Shown piece after piece: positions 1 to 7,081 of a DNA stretch of 33,623 bases. How positions within the stretch are numbered: position 1 is the first letter of the stretch; every line of letters starts with the position of its first letter. The DNA is from Pseudonocardia hydrocarbonoxydans (GTDB lineage: Bacteria > Actinomycetota > Actinomycetes > Mycobacteriales > Pseudonocardiaceae). The DNA is taken from assembly GCF_006539565.1 (NCBI RefSeq), contig NZ_BJNG01000052.1:1-33623 (forward strand). The letters run 5' to 3'. The notes under the pieces are model-generated. The model saw only the letters and a program-made list of their open reading frames with translations. It was not told where the DNA came from and did no database searches. Position numbers and translations under genes: made by a program.

Positions 1-577
1 CGGGGGCCGCCGGGCCGGCGTCCGCGGGGCCGCGGGTGGCGGGTGGTGCCGGATCCGCGGGGGTGGGGCCGGTGGACGGGCCGGCCGCGGGGGTCGCCCC
101 GCGGGGGCGCGCGCCGGGGATCGCGCCGCGCGGCGGGGCGCCGACGGGTGGGGCGCCGGCCCGGACCCAGGGGGGTGCGGCAGGGGGGCGCGACCCGGGC
201 GGGGCCGGGGGAGCGGGGGGCGGCGGGGGTCCGCCGCCGGGACGGCCGCCGCCGACCGGCGGGGGCGGGGGCCGGCGCCCGTCGCGGGGCGGCAGGGGGG
301 CGGGTGGGCGACCCGCGGGCGGGGGCCCGCCCGCCCGGAGGTCCGCCGGCGTGGGCCTGAACCGGTGCGGTCCGGTGCGGTGCGGCGGGGGACCGGGCGG
401 GGTCGGGGTCGGGGGCGGCGTGCCGGGCTCGGGTCCGGGGCCCCCGGCCCGCTCCGCGCGACCCTCCGCCGCCCGGCGGCGGGCGGCCCGGCCACCGGGG
501 ACGGGGTCGCCGTCGAGCAGGCCGTGCCGGGCGAGCACGTCGTCGGGTCGGTGAGCACGGTCGTGACCGTCCTCCAT
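1..577 (-). CDS. Proline-rich protein, N-terminal part (runs off left edge)
   Basis: From an ATG at 577, preceded by a strong GGGAGG ribosome site, the minus strand stays open without a stop to the left edge, giving at least 192 residues. The N-terminus reads MEDGHDRAHRPDDVLARHGL and is followed by an Arg/Ala-rich stretch (GGRAARRRAAEGRAERAG). After that comes a very long Pro/Gly/Ala-rich, low-complexity segment with no globular character. The DNA is correspondingly C-rich on this strand. A charged, proline-rich, presumably cytoplasmic N-terminus of this kind is common in actinobacterial membrane-anchored proteins such as LytR-CpsA-Psr (LCP) family members, but no catalytic domain is inside the window, so the function is not assigned. 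Plus-strand frames here are composition artefacts without ribosome sites. I am fairly sure the reading frame is real and unsure of the family. Confidence 0.6.
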   Translation of the reverse strand, partial: MEDGHDRAHRPDDVLARHGLLDGDPVPGGRAARRRAAEGRAERAGGPGPEPGTPPPTPTPPGPPPHRTGPHRFRPTPADLRAGGPPPAGRPPAPLPPRDGRRPPPPPVGGGRPGGGPPPPPAPPAPPGSRPPAAPPWVRAGAPPVGAPPRGAIPGARPRGATPAAGPSTGPTPADPAPPATRGPADAGPAAP

Positions 578-676
578 CGCACCTCCCGAGCCCCGCGCCG
601 CCGCGGCCCCGTCGAGCGTACGGAGCTACGCCGGTTTGATCACAGGCGGGTCACGTCCGGCCTGCTCCGGGGCGGG

Positions 677-1447
677 TCAGCCGGTCGTCCGCTCCGGCTG
701 CGGGATGACGCGGCGCCGTCCGGCGGGCCCGGCGAGGCGGACGAGACCGGTGCGCAGGTCCCGGAAGGCGACGGCGTTGCGGCCGGAGTTCTTGGCCGCG
801 TAGAGCAGCACGTCCGCGGCACCGACGACCTGCTCGACCTCGGGCGGCTGGTCGTCGGAGTGGGCGACGCCGGCACTGACGGTCACCCGCAGGCCGGGGT
901 CGAGCTCGGCCCAGGGGTGCCGGTCGATGCGGTCGCGGGCGGCCTCGCAGACCCGGACCGCGGCCTCCAGGTCGTGGTCGGGCAGGACGAGCGCGAACTC
1001 CTCGCCGCCGTAGCGGGCGCAGAAGCCGCCGTCGGGCAGGCCGGCGTCGAGCAGGGTGACCAGCCGCTGGAGCACGCGGTCACCGAACTGGTGGCCGAAG
1101 GTGTCGTTGATCTGCTTGAAGTGGTCGGCGTCGACGATCGCGACGGACAGCCCGAGCGCGCCGCTGCGGACGGGGGCGTCGAGCAGGGCGAGCAGCCGCT
1201 CGTCGAGGTAGCGGCGGTTGTAGCTGTCGGTGAGGCTGTCGCGGCGGCTCAGCTCACGGGCCTCGGCGTGCTCGCGGCGCAGGCGGTCGAGCTCGTCGGT
1301 CGGCGCCGGCCGCCCGCCGAGCGCGCGCATGGCGGCGCGCAGGTGCTCGTACGCCTCCTCCCAGCGGCCCTCCGCGGCGAGTTCCTCCGCCGCGGCCGTG
1401 TGCCGGGCGACCGCCCGGGGTGGCGTTCCCGTCGTGCTTCCCACCAT
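677..1447 (-). CDS. Diguanylate cyclase (GGDEF domain)
   Basis: Predicted to make cyclic di-GMP from two GTP. Residues 1-65 form a helical, TPR-like N-terminus (EELAAEGRWEEAYEHLRAAM). The GGDEF domain runs from about residue 70 to 235. It opens with LTDSYNRRYL (residues 72-81), the substrate-binding segment reads DADHFKQINDTFGHQFGD, and the active-site loop is GGEEF at 147-151, an active-type signature. The residues just before the loop (LPDGGFCARY) lack the RxxD inhibitory site, so product inhibition through that site is not expected. There is no transmembrane segment or recognisable sensor domain, so the enzyme should be cytosolic. I chose the ATG at 1447 because GAGGTGA lies 2 bases upstream of it (the core GAGG 5 bases upstream); an upstream start would add 28 residues without a better ribosome site. 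Confidence 0.9.
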   Translation of the reverse strand: MVGSTTGTPPRAVARHTAAAEELAAEGRWEEAYEHLRAAMRALGGRPAPTDELDRLRREHAEARELSRRDSLTDSYNRRYLDERLLALLDAPVRSGALGLSVAIVDADHFKQINDTFGHQFGDRVLQRLVTLLDAGLPDGGFCARYGGEEFALVLPDHDLEAAVRVCEAARDRIDRHPWAELDPGLRVTVSAGVAHSDDQPPEVEQVVGAADVLLYAAKNSGRNAVAFRDLRTGLVRLAGPAGRRRVIPQPERTTG

Positions 1448-1614
1448 GCTCACCTCACATCTCGTACCCACCGGGTCGACGGGGTGGCGGGTCCGCTTGA
1501 GCCCGGCTACCCGTTCGCGCGACCCGGCCACCCGACCGAGGGCGTGCAGGCGCCGAGCGGTGATCGTCCGCGTGGTGACCGATGAGTCCGGGCCGCACCG
1601 GACGTCATGGGGGT

Positions 1615-2253
1615 ATGGAGCTGACCGTGCACACCTTCCTCACCCTCGACGGCGTCCTGCAGGGCCCCGGCGGCGCCGACGAGGACCCCTCCGGGGGGTT
1701 CACCCGCGGCGGTTGGGTCGTCCCCTTCATCGACGAGGGCTTCGGCCGGATCGTCGACGGCTGGTTCGACCGGGCCGACGAGATCCTGTTCGGCCGCACC
1801 ACCTACGAGATGATGGCGGCGTTCTGGCCGCAGGTGACCGACCCGGCCGACCACGTGGCGCAGGTGCTCAACGGACGGCCCAAGCACGTCGTCTCCTCGA
1901 CGCTGCGCGACCCGGCGTGGGCGGGCACGAGCGTCGTCACCGGCGACGTCCTCGCCGCCGTCGCGGCGCTCAAGGACCGGCCGGGCGGGGAGCTGCAGGT
2001 GCACGGCAGCGGCCGGCTGGCGCGCACGCTGCACGACGCCGGCCTGGTGGACACCTACCGCCTCATGGTGTTCCCGGTCGTGCTCGGCGGCGGGAAGCGG
2101 CTGTTCGGCGAGGGGGCGACGGCATCGGGGTTCACCCTCGTCGACAGCGAGGTCACCGCCGCGGGCGTGTGCCACCAGGTGCTGCGGCCGACACCGCTGG
2201 GCTCCGGTGAGGTCGTGCTGGAGGACGGCCGCGAGGTGATGCGGGTCGACTAG
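1615..2253 (+). CDS. Dihydrofolate reductase family protein (RibD C-terminal domain)
   Basis: A 212-residue, single-domain protein of the RibD_C/bacterial bifunctional deaminase-reductase C-terminal family. It starts with MELTVHTFLTLDGVLQGPGG, the usual N-terminal strand and loop. It continues with ILFGRTTYEMMAAFWP, KHVVSSTL, an ELQVHGSGRLARTLHDAGLVD nucleotide-contact region, and YRLMVFPVVLGGGKRLFG near the C-terminus. Family members are NADPH-dependent reductases, but the substrate of most stand-alone actinobacterial paralogues is unknown. The ATG at 1615 was chosen over the in-frame ATG at 1582 because the family begins at this motif and a G-rich stretch precedes it. The stop overlaps the stop of the convergent dusB-like gene by four bases (CTAG at 2250-2253), so no terminator fits between them. 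Confidence 0.88.
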   Translation: MELTVHTFLTLDGVLQGPGGADEDPSGGFTRGGWVVPFIDEGFGRIVDGWFDRADEILFGRTTYEMMAAFWPQVTDPADHVAQVLNGRPKHVVSSTLRDPAWAGTSVVTGDVLAAVAALKDRPGGELQVHGSGRLARTLHDAGLVDTYRLMVFPVVLGGGKRLFGEGATASGFTLVDSEVTAAGVCHQVLRPTPLGSGEVVLEDGREVMRVD

Positions 2254-3407
2254 CCGCCCGAGTTCTCCATCTCGGCGCCCAGCGGCACGGTGACGTCGTC
2301 GGGGTCGTCGAGCCAGTGCTCGGGCAGCACGACCCGGCCGGGGGAGCCCTGGCGGCCCCGCGGGCCGTCGGCCTCCGGGGGGAAGCGCTGGTCGAGGTCG
2401 AGACCGGCGACGAGCTCGTCGAGCTCGTCGACGCTGTCGATCAGGCCGAGCCTGCGCCGCACCTCCGGGCCCACCGGGAACCCCTTGAGATACCAGGCGA
2501 CGTGCTTGCGCATGTCCCGGATTCCCTTGCGCGGGTCGGCGTCGGTGCGCATGTGCTCCTCGAGCAGCTCCGCGTGCCGGTGCATGGTGGCCGCGACCTG
2601 GCGCAGCGTCGGCGGCTCGGGCAGCGGGCGCCCGGCGAACGCGGCCTCCAGGTCGGCGAACAGCCACGGGCGGCCCAGGCAGCCGCGGCCCACGACGACG
2701 CCGTCGCAGCCGGTGCGGTCGACCATCGCCAGCGCGTCGGCCGCGCTGAAGATGTCGCCGTTGCCCAGCACGGGGACCTCGGCCGGCACGGCGTCGCGCA
2801 GCCGGGCGATGGCCGACCAGTCGGCCGTCCCCGAGTAGCGCTGCGCCGCGGTGCGGGCGTGCAGGGCCACGGCGGCCGCGCCCACCCCGACGGCGCGCTG
2901 CGCGGCGTCGAGGAAAGTGTGGCGGCCGTCGTCGATGCCGATGCGCATCTTCACCGTCACCGGGATCGACCCGGCGTTGTCGACGGCGGCCTTGACGATC
3001 GACTCGAACAGCCGCCGCTTGTACGGCAGTGCGGCGCCGCCGCCCTTGCGCGTCACCTTCGGGACGGGGCAGCCGAAGTTCATGTCGACGTGGTCGGCGA
3101 GCCCCTCCTCGGCCACGATCCGCACGGCGCGGCCCATCGCCACCGGGTCGACGCCGTAGAGCTGCATCGACCGCGGCTGCTCGTCGTCGGAGAACGCGAT
3201 CATCCGGCGGGTCAGCGGGTTCTTCTCCACCAGCCCGCGCGAGGTGATCATCTCGCAGACGTAGAACCCGGCGCCCTGCTCGCGGCACAGCCGCCGGAAG
3301 CCGGCATTGGTGATGCCGGCCATCGGCGCGAGCACGACGGGGGTCTCGGAGACGTAGGGCCCGATCTGCAGCGGGCGGTAGCGGGTCGGGGCACTCACGC
3401 GCCCCAT
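2250..3407 (-). CDS. dusB: tRNA-dihydrouridine synthase (DusB/Nifr3 type)
   Basis: FMN-dependent enzyme that reduces specific uridines in the tRNA D-loop to dihydrouridine, using NADPH. The 385-residue protein has the expected TIM-barrel start VVLAPMAGITNAGFRRLC (residues 24-41) and MQLYGVDPVAMGRA at about 81. The catalytic-cysteine segment is MNFGCPVPKV, with Cys113. Further on are TVKMRIGIDDGRHTFLDAA, HARTAAQRYSGTADW and the FMN-phosphate site GNGDIFSAADAL...GCDGVVVGRGCLGRPWLF. The length is normal for actinobacterial DusB-like proteins. The stop overlaps that of the convergent reductase gene. The ATG lies 11 bases after the stop of the SOD-like gene on the same strand, so the two may be co-transcribed. 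Confidence 0.93.
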   Translation of the reverse strand: MGRVSAPTRYRPLQIGPYVSETPVVLAPMAGITNAGFRRLCREQGAGFYVCEMITSRGLVEKNPLTRRMIAFSDDEQPRSMQLYGVDPVAMGRAVRIVAEEGLADHVDMNFGCPVPKVTRKGGGAALPYKRRLFESIVKAAVDNAGSIPVTVKMRIGIDDGRHTFLDAAQRAVGVGAAAVALHARTAAQRYSGTADWSAIARLRDAVPAEVPVLGNGDIFSAADALAMVDRTGCDGVVVGRGCLGRPWLFADLEAAFAGRPLPEPPTLRQVAATMHRHAELLEEHMRTDADPRKGIRDMRKHVAWYLKGFPVGPEVRRRLGLIDSVDELDELVAGLDLDQRFPPEADGPRGRQGSPGRVVLPEHWLDDPDDVTVPLGAEMENSGG

Positions 3408-3418
3408 TGTCCCAGTGC

Positions 3419-3997
3419 TCAGAACTCCACGGAGATGCAGGCCGCGCGGGCCCCCGCGGTGCCCGCCTCACCGGGGCCGGTGGCCGTCGGCATGGCGTGG
3501 ATGATCACCGACTGCGCACGACGGTCGCGGTCGAACGCCCACGGCACGGTGGCCGTGGCGGTGCCCGCGCCGGCGGCGTCGGTGGTGATGTCGAGCCAGA
3601 TCTCGTTGCCCGGGTTGGCGAACGCCGGGTCGACGCTGGGCTGCACCGGGTCGACCTCGTGCTGGAAGTGCGGGCCCGCCACATCGCCGGTGGGGCCGCA
3701 CGGCTGGGTGTGCACGTGGGCGCCGTAGGGCCGCTCCGGCGCCAGGCCGCGGACGGCGAGGGTGACGGTCGTACCGGCGTCGCCGGTCTGCGCGCTGACG
3801 GCGCCGCGCGCGCCGACCGGGACGAGCTCGGGGTCGTAGGTGAGCGCGGTGCCGCCGTCCGTGCCGAACGTGGTGCTGACCTGCACGTCACGGTCGGGCG
3901 TGGCGGAGGGGACGGTGACGGGGGTGATGGAACCGGCGCAGCCCGTCAGCGCGAACACGCCGATCAGGCCCAGGCCGACGAGTCGGTGAGGATGCAT
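3419..3997 (-). CDS. Cu/Zn superoxide dismutase-like lipoprotein
   Basis: An exported protein of the SodC family. The N-terminus is a signal sequence with a lipobox (FALTGC, Cys20), so it should be anchored to the outer face of the membrane. SOD features visible are the copper site GAHVH, a third His in AGPHF, the fourth copper ligand in VIIHAMPT, the disulfide pair in QPCGPTG and RAACISVEF, and the active-site Arg before the last Cys. The usual zinc-loop His and Asp ligands after the bridging His are not recognisable: the region reads DPVQPSVDPAFANPGNEIWLD. It may therefore be a copper-only enzyme, as known for mycobacterial SodC, or a non-enzymatic relative. The ATG at 3997 was chosen because it begins the signal peptide; an upstream start would precede it with non-signal residues. 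Confidence 0.8.
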   Translation of the reverse strand: MHPHRLVGLGLIGVFALTGCAGSITPVTVPSATPDRDVQVSTTFGTDGGTALTYDPELVPVGARGAVSAQTGDAGTTVTLAVRGLAPERPYGAHVHTQPCGPTGDVAGPHFQHEVDPVQPSVDPAFANPGNEIWLDITTDAAGAGTATATVPWAFDRDRRAQSVIIHAMPTATGPGEAGTAGARAACISVEF

Positions 3998-4080
3998 GCG
4001 CCCAGGATGATCGGTGACGCATGGTAGTACGTACCCACCCTCCGTCACACCCACACGAGGGACCCGGCCGGAAGGACGAC

Positions 4081-4833
4081 ATGGACGCGATCACGACGGC
4101 GCTGCGCGAGCAGCACGAGGAGCTCGACGCGCTGCTCGCCGGGCTCGACGACGCCGGCTGGGCCCGCCCCGTCCCCGACTGCCCGGGATGGTCGGTCGCC
4201 GACGTCGTGCTGCACCTCGCCCAGACCGACGAGCTCGTCGTCTCCGCGGCCGACGGGGGGTTCGCCGCGGCGGCGGAGCGGGTGGTCCCGGGGGCGGTCG
4301 GGGAGACGGTCGACGACACCGTGGGCCGCATGGTCGCCCACCAGCGCGGCGCGCCCGGCCCCGCGGTGCACGCGCGGTGGCGGGCGGCGGCGTCGACGCT
4401 GCGGGAGGTGCTCGCCGCGTCGGACCCCCGTCGCCCGATGCCGTGGGTCGTCACCGACCTCCCGGCGCGCACGATGGCCACCACCCGGCTGTCGGAGTGC
4501 TGGATCCACACCCACGACGTCGCCGTCGCGCTCGGGGTGGCGCTGGTCCCGGGTGACCGGCTGCGGCACGTCGCCCGCCTCGCCGTCCGCACCGTGCCGT
4601 ACGCCTTCGCCCGGGCCGGCCTGCCCGCCCCCGGCCCCGTCGCCGCTCGGCTGACCGCCCCCGACGGCTCGACCTGGCACCTGGGCGACGACGACGCGCC
4701 CACCGTGGTCACCGGCTCGGCCGCGGACTTCTGCCTGGTCGCCGCCCGGCGCCTCGATCCCGCCGCCGCCGAGGTGCGGGCCACCGGTCCCGGTGCGGAC
4801 GACGTCCTGCGTCTCGTCCGCACGTACGCGTGA
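4081..4833 (+). CDS. DinB/maleylpyruvate isomerase-fold protein (TIGR03084-like, putative mycothiol-dependent)
   Basis: A 250-residue protein with the N-terminal four-helix bundle of the mycothiol-dependent maleylpyruvate isomerase family: LDALLAGLDDAGWARPVP, then CPGWSVADVVLHLAQTDEL (residues 34-52, first metal His at about 45). A second metal cluster, ECWIHTHDVAVALG, lies at about 138-151. The C-terminal domain contains RLTAPDGSTWHLGDDDAPTVVTGSAADF, as in the SCP2-like tail of TIGR03084 proteins. Characterised relatives use a divalent metal to activate mycothiol, but the substrate here cannot be read from sequence. The ATG at 4081 has GGAAGGA upstream; a GTG/ATG start near 4021 would add a low-complexity leader. 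The gene is divergent from the SOD-like gene. Confidence 0.82.
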   Translation: MDAITTALREQHEELDALLAGLDDAGWARPVPDCPGWSVADVVLHLAQTDELVVSAADGGFAAAAERVVPGAVGETVDDTVGRMVAHQRGAPGPAVHARWRAAASTLREVLAASDPRRPMPWVVTDLPARTMATTRLSECWIHTHDVAVALGVALVPGDRLRHVARLAVRTVPYAFARAGLPAPGPVAARLTAPDGSTWHLGDDDAPTVVTGSAADFCLVAARRLDPAAAEVRATGPGADDVLRLVRTYA

Positions 4834-4861
4834 GGGCCTGGCGTCGTAGGGTTGGGATGCG

Positions 4862-4934
4862 GGGCCTCTAGCTCAATCGGCAGAGCAGCGGACTTTTAAT
4901 CCGCGGGTTCGGGGTTCGATCCCCCGGGGGCCCA
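4862..4934 (+). tRNA. tRNA-Lys (anticodon TTT)
   Basis: A full cloverleaf can be folded by hand. The acceptor is GGGCCTC (4862-4868) paired with GGGGCCC (4927-4933), including one T-G wobble. The D stem is GCTC/GAGC. The anticodon stem GCGGA/TCCGC closes the loop CTTTTAA, giving anticodon TTT. The T arm is CGGGG-TTCGATC-CCCCG, and A4934 is the discriminator base. CCA is not encoded. A TAGGGT hexamer at 4847-4852 is a plausible -10 box. The gene sits directly before an integrase, so its 3' half is the likely attachment site. Confidence 0.96.
4890..4934 (+). other. Probable attL/attB core in the tRNA-Lys 3' half
   Basis: Tyrosine integrases of actinobacterial elements usually recombine in the anticodon-to-3' end portion of a tRNA gene and restore it on integration. 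The intact tRNA-Lys is followed within 90 bases by an integrase in the same orientation, and gene style changes here from housekeeping to plasmid-like. I could not find a second copy of this segment in the window, so attR is presumably to the right. The exact core boundaries are an inference. Confidence 0.55.
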
Positions 4935-4984
4935 CCCCAACTGAACTGCAGTTATGTGGCTCAGCCTGCATCATCCTTGATCGC

Positions 4985-5013
4985 CTGTCAATGACACTGT
5001 CATTGGGTACGAT
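4985..5013 (+). promoter_or_regulatory. Integrase promoter with a perfect palindromic operator in its spacer
   Basis: CTGTCA (4985-4990) and TACGAT (5008-5013) each match 4 of 6 bases of the -35 and -10 consensus and are 17 bases apart. The spacer is almost entirely filled by CAATGACA-C-TGTCATTG (4989-5005), a perfect 8-bp inverted repeat with one central base. A -10 box ending at 5013 would start transcription at about 5020-5021, on the integrase GTG, implying a leaderless message. A repressor bound at the palindrome would block the promoter. The box assignment is an inference; the palindrome is seen directly. Confidence 0.5.
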
Positions 5014-5020
5014 GCTGGGC

Positions 5021-6349
5021 GTGGCTCGGACCAGCACGAAGACCCGTCGCCCGCGCGGACACATCCGCCGCCGGGGCGGGTCCTTCCAGGTGCTCGTCTA
5101 CGCCGGCGTCGACCCGCTGACCGGCAAGGACCACTACCTGACCGAGTCCACGCGCGACGAGCGCGAGGCGCAGAAGATCCTCACGAGGCTGCTCGGGCAG
5201 GTCGACGAGCAGCGCAACCCGCGGACGAAGGCGACGCTCGGCGCGGCGCTGGATGCGTGGCTTCGGACGCACGAGGCCGAGGAGACCACGCTCGACGGCT
5301 ACCGCGGCTACGTCCGAAGGACCATCGAGCCGGCTCTCGGCACCGTCTCGCTCGCGAAGATCACGCCGCAGCTGCTGGAGGAGTTCTACGCCGACCTGCG
5401 CCGCTGCCGGCACCGCTGCCGCGACGGCTCACCCTCGGTCGACCACCGGACGACGGTCGAGCACGACTGCCACACGGTCCGCCACAAGCGCCGCCCCGGC
5501 CGACCGGGCCGCGCCCCGCACGACTGCGCGACGGCTGGCTGCGTGGTCGTCGCGTGCCCGCCGCACCGCTGCACGCCGATGGCCGCGTCCTCGATCCGGC
5601 AGGTGCACTGGATCCTCAGCGCCGCCCTGGCCGCCGCGGTCCGGTGGGAGTGGATCCGCTCGAATCCGGCGGACAACGCGAAGAAGCCCAAGCAGCGCGC
5701 CCCGCAGCCGGAGCCGCCGAGTCCGGCCGAGGCGGCACGGATCGTCGCGGCGGCGTGGGAGCAGGACGCGGAGTGGGGCGCGCTGGTCTGGCTGGTCATG
5801 GTCACCGGGATGCGGCGGGCCGAGGTGGTCGCGCTGCGCTGGTCAGATGTCGACCTGGACGAGGGGATGCTCGCGATCCGCCGGAACTACGTCCGGTCGG
5901 CCAGTCGCGGGATCGAGAAGGACACCAAGACGCACCAGATGCGGCGGATCTCCCTCGACGCCGAGACCGTCACCATGCTCGCCGAGCACTGGGCCCGATG
6001 CGACGAGCAGCTGCTCGCGATCGACGTGCAGCCCACCGAGCAGACGTTCCTGTTCTCCTACCAGCCGGCGCGCGACGCACCGGCCGACCCGAGCGCGGTC
6101 ACCCACCGGTACGGCCGGATGTGCACGTCGCTCGGGATCGACAGCCACCTGCACGCCCTGCGTCACTACTCCGCGACCGAACTCCTCACCGCGGGCGTGG
6201 ACCTTCGTACGGTGGCCGGCCGGCTGGGACACGGCGGCGGTGGCGCCACGACCTTGCGTGTCTACGCGGCGTGGGTCGGCGAGTCCGACCGCCGGGCGTC
6301 CGAGATCCTCGGCAGCCGGATGAAACGCCCCGGGCCCGCTGCGCCGTAG
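5021..6349 (+). CDS. int: Tyrosine-family site-specific integrase
   Basis: Catalyses integration and, with a directionality factor, excision of the element at tRNA-Lys. The N-terminus is an Arg/Lys-rich arm-binding domain (about residues 1-65), followed by a core-binding domain (about 70-220). The catalytic domain shows Arg265 (TGMRRAEVVALRW), a Lys in KDTKTHQMRRISL, His378-x-x-Arg381 (LHALRHYSATELL), His404 (GRLGHGGG) and the nucleophile Tyr415 (LRVYAAWV). All catalytic residues are present, so it should be active. The core-binding domain carries a Cys/His-rich insertion at about residues 127-184 with seven Cys. The GTG at 5021 was chosen because upstream ATGs (4991, 5012) fall in the operator or the -10 box. 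The stop is 3 bases from that of the convergent creatininase-like gene. Confidence 0.93.
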   Translation: MARTSTKTRRPRGHIRRRGGSFQVLVYAGVDPLTGKDHYLTESTRDEREAQKILTRLLGQVDEQRNPRTKATLGAALDAWLRTHEAEETTLDGYRGYVRRTIEPALGTVSLAKITPQLLEEFYADLRRCRHRCRDGSPSVDHRTTVEHDCHTVRHKRRPGRPGRAPHDCATAGCVVVACPPHRCTPMAASSIRQVHWILSAALAAAVRWEWIRSNPADNAKKPKQRAPQPEPPSPAEAARIVAAAWEQDAEWGALVWLVMVTGMRRAEVVALRWSDVDLDEGMLAIRRNYVRSASRGIEKDTKTHQMRRISLDAETVTMLAEHWARCDEQLLAIDVQPTEQTFLFSYQPARDAPADPSAVTHRYGRMCTSLGIDSHLHALRHYSATELLTAGVDLRTVAGRLGHGGGGATTLRVYAAWVGESDRRASEILGSRMKRPGPAAP

Positions 6350-6352
6350 TCG

Positions 6353-7063
6353 CTATCCGTCGGCGAGGAGGACCGTCAAGTGCTCGCTGAACAGGGTGGA
6401 GAATGCGTCGAGCAGCTTCGTGCCCTTCTCTGCTGTGGCCAGTGACGGACGACCGATGATTCCTGATTCAGTGTAGCCGGACATTCCGACCGTCAGTATG
6501 AATCGACGATCGTCGGCCTCGTTGTCCTCGTCTCGGTAGTTCGGACGAACAACCTCAGGGGATTCGGCTAGGAGAATGGATGTCTCGGCCTCGCCACCGT
6601 GCATGTCCTGATGATTGTCGGAGACCATTCCGGCGGCTTGGCGCGCATCGCGCCAATCTTCACTGCGGGGGAACAATGCCATCCGCCGGTCCTCGACGTT
6701 GGCCTCCTGGACGACGTTCGACAGCACGTAGTTGCCGCCGTGCCCGTTCACCACGACGAGCTTCTGCACCCCGGCCGTTCGCAAGGAGCCGGCGACGTCG
6801 GTGACGACCGCCGCGAGGGTAGCGGAGGAGATGCTGACCGAGCCGGCGAAGCCGGCGTGCTCGTGCGAGCAACCGAGAGAGACCGGGGGCAGGAGGAGGA
6901 GGTTGTAGTCCGCCGCGACGCGTCGCGCGATGGCGCAGGCGATCAGCGTGTCGGTGCTCAGCGGGAGATGACTGCCGTGTTGTTCGAAGCTGCCGACCGG
7001 GAGAACGGCCACCGTCGCGGCCCGTTCCGCCTCATCGCGTGACGTCGAGGTGGAGATGAACAC
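6353..7063 (-). CDS. Creatininase family protein (putative metallo-amidohydrolase)
   Basis: A 236-residue protein with the creatininase-fold metal motif. Glu27 and His29 lie in GSFEQHGSHLP, Asp38 in LSTDTL, His69 in SHEHAGF, and VNGHGGN follows at about 106-112. DMHGGEAETS carries the last Glu (Glu158) and His155. Family members include creatininase, MftE (the mycofactocin precursor peptidase) and formamide hydrolases, so the substrate here is open. It starts with GTG at 7063, with GGGAAGG upstream, 18 bases after the XRE/TPR regulator on the same strand, so the two probably form a small operon. G+C is somewhat lower than in its neighbours, consistent with cargo on a mobile element. Confident about the family, not about the reaction. 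Confidence 0.85.
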   Translation of the reverse strand: MFISTSTSRDEAERAATVAVLPVGSFEQHGSHLPLSTDTLIACAIARRVAADYNLLLLPPVSLGCSHEHAGFAGSVSISSATLAAVVTDVAGSLRTAGVQKLVVVNGHGGNYVLSNVVQEANVEDRRMALFPRSEDWRDARQAAGMVSDNHQDMHGGEAETSILLAESPEVVRPNYRDEDNEADDRRFILTVGMSGYTESGIIGRPSLATAEKGTKLLDAFSTLFSEHLTVLLADG

Positions 7064-7081
7064 CGGCCAGGCCTTCCCTGC

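Noticed and set aside
36..1585. Plus-strand ORFs in the G-rich left region, including one of 406 codons
   Set aside because: They lie opposite a clear GGDEF gene and an open proline-rich frame, have no ribosome sites and show only composition-driven residues.
2240..2260. A terminator between the convergent reductase and dusB genes
   Set aside because: The stop codons overlap within CTAG and no hairpin fits without lying in coding sequence.
1507..3471. A 654-codon minus-strand ORF over the reductase and dusB genes
   Set aside because: It is a frame shadow of dusB and of the opposite strand, with a low-complexity Arg/Ala-rich product and no domain.
4944..4953. Palindrome AACTGCAGTT after the tRNA as an attachment core
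   Set aside because: Short, outside the tRNA, and no second copy noticed; probably chance or an integrase arm site at most.
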